Notes: generated from the letters alone by a model not told the origin. A stretch of 64,000 nucleotides of DNA from Polaribacter pacificus (GCF_038024035.1 NZ_CP150664.1:2542001-2606000), one strand, 5' to 3'. Counted from the first letter of the stretch, positions 42,871 through 52,751 are shown. Made by a program: numbers and translations.

Positions 42871-43881
42871 ATGATGTATAATTCAAAAATATCCGGATTG
42901 GGCTATTATGTTCCAGAAAATATTGTAACCAATGACGACTTGAAAAAATGGATGGAGACTAGTGATGAATGGATTCAAGAACGCACCGGGATTGAAGAAC
43001 GCAGATGGATTGATCCAAGTACTGGAGATACCACAGCGGTTATGGGAGCCAAAGCTGCAAAAATTGCCATAGAACGCGCTGGTCTAACAAAAGATGATAT
43101 TGATTTTATAGTTTTTGCTACGCTTAGTCCAGATATGTATTTTCCAGGAGGAGGGGTGCAAATTCAAGACCTTTTAGAGATGCCAACCATTGGGGCATTA
43201 GATGTACGTAATCAATGTTCTGGTTTTATCTATTCACTCTCTGTTGCAGATCAGTTTATCAAAACTGGGATGTATAAAAATATTTTAGTAATTGGATCAG
43301 AAAATCACTCTGGTGGTTTAGAAAAGTCTACTAGAGGTAGAAACGTCTCTGTAATTTTTGGTGATGGAGCAGGAGCTGCCGTACTTTCAAGATCAGAAGA
43401 GAAAGGAAAAGGCTTATTGTCATCGCATCTACACTCTGAAGGGAAGCACGCCAAAGAATTGATGTTAGAAGGACCCTCAACTCAACGTTGGGTGCCAGAA
43501 ATCATGGCTGAGAATGATCCAGAAGACGTATCGTATTATCCGTACATGAATGGGCAGTTTGTATTTAAACACGCTATTGGACGCTTTTCTGAAGCGATTA
43601 TGGAAGGCTTACAGGCTAACCAATTGCAAAAAGAAGATATTGATATGTTGATCCCACATCAAGCTAATTTAAGAATCGCTCAATTTATCCAAAAGAAGTT
43701 TCAATTGTCTGATGATAAGGTGCATAATAATATAATGAAGTATGGAAACACCACTGCAGCTTCTGTTATTATTGCTCTTACTGAGGCTTGGGAACTAGGA
43801 AAAATTAAGGACAATGATTTGGTTGTTTTAGCAGCATTTGGTAGTGGATTTACCTGGGGTAGTGTGATCATTCGTTGGTAA
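42871..43881 (+). CDS. 3-oxoacyl-ACP synthase III-like protein (FabH family)
   Basis: 336 residues; the second Met (codon 2) is an equally possible start. The catalytic triad is present: Cys116 in VRNQCSGF, His in IPHQANLRI and Asn in KYGNTTAAS. The N-terminal TSDEWIQERTGI matches FabH. Whether it starts ordinary fatty-acid synthesis or a specialised lipid or pigment pathway is unclear, because no fab or plsX gene is adjacent. FabH-like rather than proven FabH. Confidence 0.85.
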   Translation: MMYNSKISGLGYYVPENIVTNDDLKKWMETSDEWIQERTGIEERRWIDPSTGDTTAVMGAKAAKIAIERAGLTKDDIDFIVFATLSPDMYFPGGGVQIQDLLEMPTIGALDVRNQCSGFIYSLSVADQFIKTGMYKNILVIGSENHSGGLEKSTRGRNVSVIFGDGAGAAVLSRSEEKGKGLLSSHLHSEGKHAKELMLEGPSTQRWVPEIMAENDPEDVSYYPYMNGQFVFKHAIGRFSEAIMEGLQANQLQKEDIDMLIPHQANLRIAQFIQKKFQLSDDKVHNNIMKYGNTTAASVIIALTEAWELGKIKDNDLVVLAAFGSGFTWGSVIIRW

Positions 43882-43992
43882 ACGATTTCTCACTAGCTAA
43901 TTTAACCTATTAGGGGTTTTACTGTCTTATTGTAAATAAAAAAGAAGACCTAACATTTATCATTGTCTTATTGATTGAAATCTCGTAACTTC

Positions 43993-44029
43993 AACCTAAC
44001 CAAAAGTTGTGTATATAACACGCTAGGTT
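43993..44029. promoter_or_regulatory. Nested inverted repeat upstream of the ATP-cone nuclease gene
   Basis: Outer arms AACCTA (43993-43998) and TAGGTT (44024-44029) enclose GTGTATATAACAC, itself an imperfect palindrome, 13 bp before the start codon. It could be an operator or leader hairpin. No TAnnTTTG element is visible, so how the downstream pair is transcribed is unclear. Confidence 0.4.
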
Positions 44030-44041
44030 TTAGTTTTAAAG

Positions 44042-44896
44042 ATGAAAAACAATCGTATAGAAATTACAAAATCTTCTGGTAGAAAAGTTAGATTTTCACT
44101 GCAGAAACTTCGGAGGTCTTTAAGGAGTTCAGGTGCTAATAAGCTGCTTGTCAATCAAATTCTAGACAAGGTAAGAGATCAGTTGTATCAAGGCATTTCT
44201 ACCAAAGAAATCTACAACCTGGCTTTTGATCTTCTCAAAAAAGAGCGCAGCTATTATGCTTCTAAATTTAAACTTAAGAAAGCTCTTTATGAATTGGGCC
44301 CCACAGGTTTCCCTTTTGAGCGCTATGTGAGTGCAATCTTAAGTCATTCTGGCTATTTTACTGAGGTAGGGAAGATACTTCAAGGAAATTGCGTACGTCA
44401 TGAAATCGATGTTTTGGCTTATCAAAATAATGAAACGACGGTGATAGAGTGTAAGTTTCACACCAGCCAAGGTTTAAACTGCGATGTAAAAGTACCTTTG
44501 TATATTCATTCTAGATACAACGATGTTAAGGCTAATTGGAATGCAGATCCCAATAAAATAACTCAAATAAAAGAAGGTTGGGTGGTCACCAATACACGCT
44601 TTACAGAGGATGCTTTACAGTATGGCAGCTGTGTTGGTCTGTATTTGTTAAGTTGGGATTATCCAAAAGGCAACGCACTAAAAGACAGGATAGATCAATT
44701 GCATTTATACCCGATAACCGTCTCTACTTTATTAAGCAGTAAAGAAAAACAAAACTTATTAGATAAAGAAATTGTGCTATGTCGAGAATTGCTTGACAAA
44801 CCCTTTCTTTTGCAAGAGATTGGAGTCTCTGAACTTCGAGCTAAAAAAATTATTCATGAAATTTCTGAACTGTGTACTCACAAAACAACTAAATAG
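44042..44896 (+). CDS. ATP-cone plus Mrr-type PD-(D/E)XK nuclease domain protein
   Basis: 284 residues. Residues about 5-90 form an ATP-cone (IEITKSSGRKVRFSLQKL, then ISTKEIYNLAFDLL, YYASKFKLKKAL), the nucleotide-sensing domain known from ribonucleotide reductase and NrdR. Residues about 85-205 form a PD-(D/E)XK fold like type IV Mrr enzymes: GPTGFPFERYVS, HEIDVLA with Asp123, and IECK with Glu136 and Lys138. The C-terminus (about 245-284) is helical with ELRAKKIIHEISEL, a possible helix-hairpin-helix. No DNA-modification genes are near. Its stop directly abuts the start of a beta-CASP nuclease gene. Confidence 0.82.
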   Translation: MKNNRIEITKSSGRKVRFSLQKLRRSLRSSGANKLLVNQILDKVRDQLYQGISTKEIYNLAFDLLKKERSYYASKFKLKKALYELGPTGFPFERYVSAILSHSGYFTEVGKILQGNCVRHEIDVLAYQNNETTVIECKFHTSQGLNCDVKVPLYIHSRYNDVKANWNADPNKITQIKEGWVVTNTRFTEDALQYGSCVGLYLLSWDYPKGNALKDRIDQLHLYPITVSTLLSSKEKQNLLDKEIVLCRELLDKPFLLQEIGVSELRAKKIIHEISELCTHKTTK

Positions 44897-46264
44897 ATGA
44901 ACTCAATAGCAACAATACAATTTTTAGGTGCCGCAGGAGTAGTGACTGGCTCTAAAACCTTAATTTCTACAGAACAACAACGTGTCTTAATCGATTGTGG
45001 GATGTTTCAAGGTCTTAAAGAATTGAGAGAACTCAATTGGGAGAATCTCCCCGTAGATGTTCCCTCTATTGATGTGGTTTTGCTAACTCATGGTCATTTA
45101 GATCATGTTGGTTATTTACCTCGTCTGGTTTTACAGGGTTTCAAGGGTAAAATTATAGGGACAGCTCCAACTTTGGCAATTGCAGAAATTATATTAAAAG
45201 ACAGTGCTAAGATTCATGAAGAAGAAGCAAAGAGAGCCAATGAAGAAAAGTATAGTAAACACCATCCAGCTTTGCCTTTTTACACTTTAGAGGATGTAGA
45301 AAAAACACTAGAACTGTTTGAGGTTGGTCTAGAAGATAGATGGAATAGCTTGTCAGAAGAGTTGCAATATAGAATGCAGTCCAATGGACATATTCTAGGT
45401 TCTGTGTTTATTGAGTTGAAAATAAAAGAACGCGTATTGGTCTTTTCTGGAGATATTGGTAGAAGAAATGATTTGTTGTTAGAAGATCCTAAAAAACCAG
45501 AATGGGCAGATTTTTTATTTGTTGAGAGTACTTATGGCAATAAATTACATGAAGAAGAAGATGTACAGAACATACTTACTCAATTGGTAAAAGAAACCAT
45601 ACAAAATAAAGGAACTCTAATTATTCCTAGTTTTGCTGTAGAACGATTGCAAACAGTCATGTTTATACTTTGGCAACTGTACAAGCAAAATAAAATACCC
45701 AACATTCCTATTTTTGTTGACAGTCCGATGGGTGCAAATGTGCTAGACGTTTTTAATCAATATCACGATTGGCACAAACTATCGTCAGAAGAATATCAAG
45801 CAATGTGTAGGCATGTCAATATTGTTCAATCGTATAAAGAAACTTGGGAGACGATTGATGATACACGTGCAAAAATAGTGATTGCAGGAAGCGGAATGGT
45901 CACTGGAGGAAGAGTTCTAACTTATTTAAAGCAGCTAGTAGGACAGAAGAATACAACTGTATTGCTGGTAGGCTATCAGGCAGAAGGAACCCGAGGACGA
46001 CAGCTCCAAGAAGGAGCTCATGAGATTCGTTTTTATGGACGGTATTATCCGGTAAAAGCAACTGTAAAAAGCATCGGAAGTCTTTCTGCACATGGAGATC
46101 AAAAAGATTTAATAGACTGGATGAGCAGCATTAAAAATATTCCAGAAAAAGTTTTTCTAATGCACGGCGAACCCAATGCAATAGATGCATTTAGAGTAAA
46201 AATAAACGACACCTACCAATGGAATGTACACATTCCTAAGCTCAATGAAAGTTTAGAGCTTTAA
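44897..46264 (+). CDS. Beta-CASP metallo-beta-lactamase nuclease (RNA-processing type)
   Basis: 455 residues. The MBL zinc motif is HGHLDH (65-70), with downstream ligands in QSNGHILGS and SGDIGR. The beta-CASP insertion carries FVESTYGN, IPSFAVERLQ and the late motifs SGMVTGGRV and SLSAHGDQ; FLMHGEP ends the fold. This is the CPSF-73/RNase J-like superfamily, usually endo- or exoribonucleases. It starts immediately after the stop of the ATP-cone/Mrr gene, so the two are translated as a unit. Its end is 5 bp from a convergent gene. Confidence 0.9.
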   Translation: MNSIATIQFLGAAGVVTGSKTLISTEQQRVLIDCGMFQGLKELRELNWENLPVDVPSIDVVLLTHGHLDHVGYLPRLVLQGFKGKIIGTAPTLAIAEIILKDSAKIHEEEAKRANEEKYSKHHPALPFYTLEDVEKTLELFEVGLEDRWNSLSEELQYRMQSNGHILGSVFIELKIKERVLVFSGDIGRRNDLLLEDPKKPEWADFLFVESTYGNKLHEEEDVQNILTQLVKETIQNKGTLIIPSFAVERLQTVMFILWQLYKQNKIPNIPIFVDSPMGANVLDVFNQYHDWHKLSSEEYQAMCRHVNIVQSYKETWETIDDTRAKIVIAGSGMVTGGRVLTYLKQLVGQKNTTVLLVGYQAEGTRGRQLQEGAHEIRFYGRYYPVKATVKSIGSLSAHGDQKDLIDWMSSIKNIPEKVFLMHGEPNAIDAFRVKINDTYQWNVHIPKLNESLEL

Positions 46265-46269
46265 GTTGG

Positions 46270-49200
46270 TTACTCTAGAGAGTTTAGGTTTTTGTCTACT
46301 AAAATTAGCTGATTTAGATCCAAATTAAATGTCAAGTTTTGTTTGGCTTTAAACTGTATTCGAAAAAGAGGAAGGCTACCACTAATCGTTTTTTGATTTC
46401 CAATATTCACAAAAGTTGGGTACAAAACCTGTGTGCCATCCTTGTGGCTTCTATCTTTTGTAAGGTCTAACATTTGCGCTGTGTTTATTGTTTTGTTGCC
46501 AACATATTCATACAGTTTTGAATTGTATTTTAGTGCAAAACTAAAGGCATTTACCTCATTTAAATTTTCTCCCTGAATAAGAATATCAATGAGTTCATTC
46601 TTTTTAAAGTTTCTTTTTGCTGTTTGCAGTTGTAAATTTCCTGAAATGCTTTTTGTAATTGAGTTTGCAGTACCACCTTCTAATTGAGTAGCTACAACAG
46701 AAACATCATAGGCGTCAATAATTCCATTAGTATTTACATCTCCTTTGCTAATATAGCCATCAAAATCAGCATCTCCTTTTTTAAGACCGATGTAATTTGT
46801 ATAGGAAACAAGATCATTATTGTCAATTTTTTTATCTTGGTTGATATCTCCTGGGATATAAGTTTCAGTTCCTGGAACTTTAAATACATAGAGTTCTTTA
46901 CCAGAACCAAAACCACCAACAGCTTCAGTGATTACAAGTTTAATATACCGAGCCATAGGCTTGTCTTTAAAAACAAACTCTTGTGCTCCTTCATGATCTT
47001 GTCTAGTAAAATCACCTGCAGCCATCCATGCTTTTTTGTTTTGACTATAAAAAACAGTTCCTTTTAAGAAAACGCCATTTCTTTTACCAGCTCTAGGAAG
47101 GTATTGAAATTTATCGAGTTGGTTGAGTGATTTTAAATCAATAGTCAATTCAAAAGGGACAGAATTTTTACCCCAGACCGTATGCCACATCGAGTTTTCA
47201 TCAAAATCAAAGAGTTTAAAAATTTCTGAACCTCCTTGATCTTTAACATTGCTAGTCCCAACCATGTTTTTAATGGCAAATTTTAAAGGATTTGCAGCGG
47301 TTTTTCCTGTAAATATTTTCCAATCAGATGCGCCATCTAAATTTACAGATCGAATTTTAAACCTGTAGTGAGTGTCTGGTTTTAAATTTTCAAAAACATA
47401 AAAATTTTCTTTGATCGTTGTATATCGCATCCCATTAAAATCGATTTCAAAATAGTCTGTATTTGGAATATGAGTCCAGGTTGGTTTTAGGCTATAGGCC
47501 TGCGTGTTTTTAGGGCTAATAGTTATATTTTCTGGGCTTGATAGGTTGCCTCGTTGTTGTTTTTGTGTGTTCTTTGGATCAAAATACAACCCGTCAATCG
47601 TCAGTTCAACCTTGTTTTGGCTAACGTCTGTTTTTTCAATTTTAACCCAAATTTGAGGATTTTTTATGAGAGAAACTTTTTCAAAAGAACTTCCTTTTGT
47701 AGAAAACTGATTAAAATCAGGTTGTTTGTTGTACCAGTATACGTTGGTTTTCTTGTCAAAATCTTCTAAGGTTTTTACTTCTTTGAGTTCTATCTCTTTT
47801 AGACCAATCAAGGCAGTTAATGTTTTAGGTTTCTGAGTTGTATTGATTCTAAATTCTGTTGTTTTTTGAGCTTCAAAACCGTTAAATCCTCCTTTAGTTG
47901 GATGTACGCTTACTCTTAAATTGGCAAGGTCTGATAAGTCTGATTCTATATAAGTACTACTGCTTTTTCCTTTAGTATAGCCAGTAGTTTTACCATCATC
48001 ATCAAAAACGGTAAAGGCAGATTTTCTATGTGGGTAAATTTCGTAAATACGTTGCTGTTTGTCAATTTCTGAAATAGTATTATTGGGAGCAACCAAAGGA
48101 ATAATAGCACCGCGTTTTACAAAAACAGGTAATTTATAGATAGGACTTTCAAAATCATTAATAACCTGACCTCCGGTATAGGGCTCTCCCGTAAAATAAT
48201 CCAACCACAAACCTTTTGGAAGGTAAATTCCATTTCTGATATCGTTACCCAGTGTATCTATTTTTGTTTCTTTATAAATGGGTGCAATTAAAAAATAAGG
48301 ACCATATAAAAACTCATACTGCGTACTGATTCCTTGGGTATACGTATTGCGATCTTCTAAAAAGATGGCTCTCATCATTGGCAAACCTGTTACCGCTTCT
48401 TTTGCGATGCTATAGCTATAAGGCAGCAAAGCAGATTTAAGTTTTAAATAATTTCTGTTGATAGAAGTCGTAGGTTCTCCAAGTGCATGAGGATATTTGA
48501 TGTTTGCTCCCCAGCCATCCATGTTTAATTGCATAGGTGTAAAGGTTTTCCATTGAAAATCACGGGTGAGTACTGCGGGGTTTTTACCTCCAAAAATACC
48601 ATCCATATCAGAAGTAATATTTGGCATTCCTGATAAACCAGCTCCAATATAAGTTGGGATATGAAAACGAATATACTCCCAAACACCTCCTGTTTGATCT
48701 CCAGACCAAACACTAGCGTAGCGCTGAGTGCCAGCCCAACCATCTAAAGAGATAATAAAGGGTCTTGCGTTGGATCCGTAAGAGCTTAGGATGTTTGCAG
48801 CATCTGCTATGCCGTTTAAACCAAAAGAATAGCCTTGGCCAACCCAGGCTACATCTGTTTTAAGCACCCGAACTCCTGCCGTCTTTACTTCTTTAATTAG
48901 ATCTCTCTGAAGTAGTGCAGAGATCCCTTCTTTAGGGTGCAAATCTGACTGAGTCCAAAGCCCAATCTCGACGCCCTTTTTACGCGCATAATCACCAAAC
49001 TCTTTTAGGTTTTGAATATTGCCGTCAAGGCTGTTGGTCTGTCCGTACCCAGCTCCATACCCATCGTTGGGTAAAATCCATCCTAAAGGCATATCATTGG
49101 CAGAGTAGCGGTCTATAACTGCACGTGCAGAAAATTGGTAATTGTTCTTTTCGCCATTGAGTGATTCTTTAATCCCTCCATTGTCTTTTTGCTGTTCTTT

Positions 49201-50106
49201 GTATGTATTGCCGTCTTCAAAGAGGATTCCTGTAGTGTCTTTTTTCCAATAATCTCGATTGTAGGCGTTTAAATGCCCTTGATAAAATCCAAATTTTGGG
49301 AGCAGGGCAGGGTTTCCGGTTAGTTGATAGTAATTAGCTAATAAATCAGCGGGTTTATCGCCAATCATAAAGAAAGTATCAAGGTAGTCTGTCTCATGGG
49401 TTAGAGTTACTACTCCTTGTTTTTTATCACCAAAATCATAGACTCCCTTTTTAAAAGTATAGCCCATAAATCCGTAACCATTTGACGACCAAAAATAAGG
49501 GTTAGGAGAGGCAACTCCTCCATCGGTCCAACTGTTTTGGTTTTCTATAGCGATGCTTTTTCCTTTGTGTGAAAAACGCCCATTTTGCACACCGCCTCCA
49601 TAAAAATATTCCTGCTGGTTTTCTTTAAGAGTAAGTGTTGTTTTTGTTTTTGTAAATACGATAGGATTCAATTGCTCTATAATAACTGCTTGGTTTTTGA
49701 GGTTGATGACCTTAAATAAAGTTGTTTTTTTGTTAAAAAGTAGTTGAATGTTGTCTGTAAAAATCAAAAACTGATTTGGGTTTTCATGTATGCGAAGCTT
49801 TTTTATAGTTCGTCTAGGGTTTTTGACTAAAATTTCTGCAGGAGGATTGGCTTCTGGCGCACGCAGTCCCTTATTGTTAGGGTCTTGGAAGAATCTAAAT
49901 ATATGATCGCTGTAAAAATCTATTAGTGCGTTTTGTTGATTGTTAAAATTAAGCTGGAATGTGGTAGCATTTACTCTTTCGATGCTTAGGATTTTTAAAT
50001 TCTTTTCGGTAGTCTTTGTGTTTTGAGCGCTCGTCGATAAAATAAAGTTAAGACTAAGCAAACTCAAAAGAGCGAAGCGTTTGTAAAGGATTTGGAATCG
50101 TGTCAT
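46270..50106 (-). CDS. GH31 alpha-glycosidase with FnIII, F5/8-C, dockerin and cohesin-like modules
   Basis: 1278 residues with a signal peptide (residues 1-27). A GH31 (alpha/beta)8 core has nucleophile Asp in VLKTDVAW (about 417) and acid/base Asp in WSGDQTGG (about 469). A DUF5110-like beta domain follows, then FnIII-like (about 855-940), an F5/8 type C (CBM32-like) domain at about 945-1075, a dockerin type I pair of Ca2+ loops (GDINQDKKIDNNDL, GDVNTNGIIDAYDV; about 1080-1145), and a cohesin-like beta domain to the end. Exported; acts on alpha-linked glycans of unknown type. No T9SS sorting domain is seen. Confidence 0.88.
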   Translation of the reverse strand: MTRFQILYKRFALLSLLSLNFILSTSAQNTKTTEKNLKILSIERVNATTFQLNFNNQQNALIDFYSDHIFRFFQDPNNKGLRAPEANPPAEILVKNPRRTIKKLRIHENPNQFLIFTDNIQLLFNKKTTLFKVINLKNQAVIIEQLNPIVFTKTKTTLTLKENQQEYFYGGGVQNGRFSHKGKSIAIENQNSWTDGGVASPNPYFWSSNGYGFMGYTFKKGVYDFGDKKQGVVTLTHETDYLDTFFMIGDKPADLLANYYQLTGNPALLPKFGFYQGHLNAYNRDYWKKDTTGILFEDGNTYKEQQKDNGGIKESLNGEKNNYQFSARAVIDRYSANDMPLGWILPNDGYGAGYGQTNSLDGNIQNLKEFGDYARKKGVEIGLWTQSDLHPKEGISALLQRDLIKEVKTAGVRVLKTDVAWVGQGYSFGLNGIADAANILSSYGSNARPFIISLDGWAGTQRYASVWSGDQTGGVWEYIRFHIPTYIGAGLSGMPNITSDMDGIFGGKNPAVLTRDFQWKTFTPMQLNMDGWGANIKYPHALGEPTTSINRNYLKLKSALLPYSYSIAKEAVTGLPMMRAIFLEDRNTYTQGISTQYEFLYGPYFLIAPIYKETKIDTLGNDIRNGIYLPKGLWLDYFTGEPYTGGQVINDFESPIYKLPVFVKRGAIIPLVAPNNTISEIDKQQRIYEIYPHRKSAFTVFDDDGKTTGYTKGKSSSTYIESDLSDLANLRVSVHPTKGGFNGFEAQKTTEFRINTTQKPKTLTALIGLKEIELKEVKTLEDFDKKTNVYWYNKQPDFNQFSTKGSSFEKVSLIKNPQIWVKIEKTDVSQNKVELTIDGLYFDPKNTQKQQRGNLSSPENITISPKNTQAYSLKPTWTHIPNTDYFEIDFNGMRYTTIKENFYVFENLKPDTHYRFKIRSVNLDGASDWKIFTGKTAANPLKFAIKNMVGTSNVKDQGGSEIFKLFDFDENSMWHTVWGKNSVPFELTIDLKSLNQLDKFQYLPRAGKRNGVFLKGTVFYSQNKKAWMAAGDFTRQDHEGAQEFVFKDKPMARYIKLVITEAVGGFGSGKELYVFKVPGTETYIPGDINQDKKIDNNDLVSYTNYIGLKKGDADFDGYISKGDVNTNGIIDAYDVSVVATQLEGGTANSITKSISGNLQLQTAKRNFKKNELIDILIQGENLNEVNAFSFALKYNSKLYEYVGNKTINTAQMLDLTKDRSHKDGTQVLYPTFVNIGNQKTISGSLPLFRIQFKAKQNLTFNLDLNQLILVDKNLNSLE

Positions 50107-50148
50107 TGAAAAGAGAATTTAGGATAATGAGATTTTGTAATCGAATAT

Positions 50149-50156
50149 CAAAATTA
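50149..50156 (-). promoter_or_regulatory. TAnnTTTG -7 element for the GH31 gene
   Basis: The minus strand reads TAATTTTG, about 43 bp before the start. No -33 TTG at the right spacing. Confidence 0.45.
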
Positions 50157-50190
50157 CATAAAAAAGTTGCCTTAATTTTAAAAAGTAAAT

Positions 50191-50224
50191 CAAAAAACCC
50201 GATGCATATGTGCATCGGGTTTTA
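50191..50224 (-). terminator. Terminator of the TonB receptor gene
   Basis: CCCGATGCA-TATG-TGCATCGGG with T-run on the minus strand (GGGTTTTTTG), 25 bp after the receptor stop. It separates the receptor from the GH31 gene, so they are not one operon. Confidence 0.88.
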
Positions 50225-50248
50225 TATTCAAATAATTAGGTGTTATTT

Positions 50249-52693
50249 TTAGAAACCTCCAGTGTTTTCTTTAATGTTGTCATCGCGATCTCTACGTTCT
50301 TTTGCTTTGTTTTTTCCACTTCCAAATCGATAGTTAAAGCCGACATATGCTGTTCTGCTTTCCCATTTAAAACGTCCGTTTTGAGCAAATGGTGTTTTTG
50401 ATTTGAACGCAAATTTCATCCCTTGAAATAGGTCATTAACTCTAAACGTAAAGGTTCCTTTTCCTTCAAGTACATTTAGGCTAGCTCCAGTGTTTATCAT
50501 CCACATTGGTTCTACTTCCCACTGAATGTCTTTTTCTGAGCCTCTGTACATCGCAAAAAGTTGAAAGCTAAGGTTCTTTGAAGCTTTAAAGCTGTTGCTA
50601 ATACGTCCATTAAAAGCGTTGTTCTGTACCTCAATTTGTTGGGCGTTTGGAGTTGTTAAATCTACAATTCCTTTTTGTTTTTGAGCGTAAAAATCAACAC
50701 TTGAGTTAATTCTCCACCAACTATTTACACGGTAGTTTAATGAGAACTCTAGACCATAAGCATCTGTATCATCAAAATTAGTAAACGATAAGATTTGTCT
50801 TACGTTGGTTGGATCAGAAGGGTCTTTATAGGTAACTCTTGAGATATTGTCTTGGATTACTCTATAAAAACTTCCAAAAGTAACAGAACCTCTCTCTATT
50901 TGTCTGGTGTAATTTACCTCAAATGAGTTGGTAAACTGAGGGTTCAAGTTTTCGTTACCAATTGAGGTTACTAAAGGAGTACTCCATTCTCTAATTGGGT
51001 TTACTTGCTGAATAGAGGGTCTATCCACTCTACGACTATAGCTCAATTGAAATTGGTTTTTTTGCGATGGAGTATAGGTGAAAAAAGCAGAAGGATATAC
51101 TGTAAAAATATCATCTTTAACGTTGGCAGTTGGTAAACCGGTTCTGTTAAAGGTACCGTCAATTTGAAACTGCTCAACTCTAGCCCCTAATTGCATGGTA
51201 AATTTATCCAAAGTATATGCATAGTTTATATATCCAGAGTAAATTTTACGATCGTATTCAAAAGAGGAATCTCCAATAGGGGTGGTTCCTGTAATAGCTC
51301 CGTTATTGTCATACACATATTGATGTTGTGTGTTTGAGTTGATGTTTGAAGTGTTGTTTACTCGATATTCTAAGCCCATTTCCAATTTTGCATTTTCAGA
51401 AAGAGGATTGGTATAATCTAAATTGATTAGACTGTTATTTCTTTTGTTTTGGATGCTGTTTGTATAGTTTAAAAACGGATTATTTGCATCTAAAAGATCT
51501 TGGTTTTTAGAAGTTTCTGGAGCATCTGTATTAGAGTAAGTGGCTTCAAATTCTATATTGTGCCCTTCTTTGTTAAAATCGTGCTTGTAATTTAGGTTGT
51601 AGGTACTGCTAATGCTTTCTGTATCTTGACTAATAGGAGCATCAGAGGTCAATACATTGTTGTTTTTTATTAAGATGTTTCCTACACCACCTCCTGTATA
51701 CCAATTTTGGCTGGTGTACACAGACAAGGTATTTTTGCTGTCTAGGTAAATATCAGCTCCAATTTTAGCCAAATGAGATTGGTTTTTGTCTTTCATCAAA
51801 AAGTTTTGAATAGAGTTATTGCTTGATCTCTCTATAAATCCATGATTATAATTGTCACCACTATTATATCCGTAGTTTCCGAAAAAATTAACCTTCCCGG
51901 TCTTGTAATTCATATTGGTAGCTACATTGTATTTTGCGTAATGCCCTACGGTAATGCCTGTATCTACAGATCCATTAAAGCCCATATTGGCATTCTTATT
52001 CAAAACAATATTGATAATTCCACTCATCCCTTCAGGATTGTATTTTGCAGATGGATTTGTAATCAATTCTATGCTTTTGATCGCTGTTGAAGGAATTTGT
52101 TTTAACAATTGAGCAGTGCTAATATTGGTAGGTTTTCCATCTACCAAAACACGTACGTTTTCATTTCCACGCAAACTAATATTTCCGGTTTGACTATCAA
52201 CGCTTACCGATTGAACATTGTTTAGCAATTCTGAAGCGGTAGTACCTGCAGCTGTAAGATCTTTACCAACATTAATTACTTTACGGTCTACTTTTTGAAC
52301 CACTGTTGAGGTCTCAGCTCTAACTACTACCTCATCTAACATGGCAGAGTCTTCTAGTAGGGCAATGGTTCCTAAATCGATTTTTCGGTTCCCTTTTTCA
52401 ATTTTAATTTGTTTGGAGTAGGTTTTAAATCCAATAAATTGAATTTCTACCAAGCTAACACCTTCTGGAATGTTTTTAACAGTAAAAAGACCATTGATGT
52501 CTGTGATACCTCCTGTGATGATTTTTTTGGCAGTGTCTCTAATAACGATATTGACATAAGGCAATGATTCTTTGGTTGCATTGTCGATTACTTTTCCTGA
52601 TATGACACCAGGTTTGTCAATAAGTTTTTTGTCTAATTGAGCGTAAGATTGCACGCTTATAGTTACTAAAATAAGGAGTAGTATTTTTTTCAT
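50249..52693 (-). CDS. TonB-dependent receptor (outer-membrane beta-barrel family)
   Basis: 814 residues. Signal peptide to about 19, a carboxypeptidase-regulatory domain (VISGKVIDNATKESLPYVNI, about 30-115), a plug (about 125-225; AAGTTASELLNNVQSVSVD, ISLRGNENVRVLVDGKPT) and a barrel. It ends in a long charged tail (NKAKERRDRDDNIKENTGGF) instead of a terminal aromatic strand residue. No SusD partner, so it is not a glycan-utilisation SusC; peptide or metal uptake is possible. Divergent from the CoA-binding gene. Confidence 0.88.
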   Translation of the reverse strand: MKKILLLILVTISVQSYAQLDKKLIDKPGVISGKVIDNATKESLPYVNIVIRDTAKKIITGGITDINGLFTVKNIPEGVSLVEIQFIGFKTYSKQIKIEKGNRKIDLGTIALLEDSAMLDEVVVRAETSTVVQKVDRKVINVGKDLTAAGTTASELLNNVQSVSVDSQTGNISLRGNENVRVLVDGKPTNISTAQLLKQIPSTAIKSIELITNPSAKYNPEGMSGIINIVLNKNANMGFNGSVDTGITVGHYAKYNVATNMNYKTGKVNFFGNYGYNSGDNYNHGFIERSSNNSIQNFLMKDKNQSHLAKIGADIYLDSKNTLSVYTSQNWYTGGGVGNILIKNNNVLTSDAPISQDTESISSTYNLNYKHDFNKEGHNIEFEATYSNTDAPETSKNQDLLDANNPFLNYTNSIQNKRNNSLINLDYTNPLSENAKLEMGLEYRVNNTSNINSNTQHQYVYDNNGAITGTTPIGDSSFEYDRKIYSGYINYAYTLDKFTMQLGARVEQFQIDGTFNRTGLPTANVKDDIFTVYPSAFFTYTPSQKNQFQLSYSRRVDRPSIQQVNPIREWSTPLVTSIGNENLNPQFTNSFEVNYTRQIERGSVTFGSFYRVIQDNISRVTYKDPSDPTNVRQILSFTNFDDTDAYGLEFSLNYRVNSWWRINSSVDFYAQKQKGIVDLTTPNAQQIEVQNNAFNGRISNSFKASKNLSFQLFAMYRGSEKDIQWEVEPMWMINTGASLNVLEGKGTFTFRVNDLFQGMKFAFKSKTPFAQNGRFKWESRTAYVGFNYRFGSGKNKAKERRDRDDNIKENTGGF

Positions 52694-52743
52694 AAAATAA
52701 GTTTATAAGAATTTGATTGTTGCTTTAAAGACGCTTCAATTCG

Positions 52744-52751
52744 TATCTTTG
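52744..52751 (+). promoter_or_regulatory. TTG-N21-TATCTTTG promoter for the CoA-binding gene
   Basis: TATCTTTG with TTG at 52720-52722, spacing 21 bp. One of the best promoter matches in the window. Confidence 0.7.

Noticed and set aside
44042..44896. Calling the Mrr-like protein a type IV restriction enzyme
   Set aside because: Only the nuclease fold is shared; the ATP-cone and the beta-CASP partner are not features of known type IV systems, and no modification-dependent evidence is visible.
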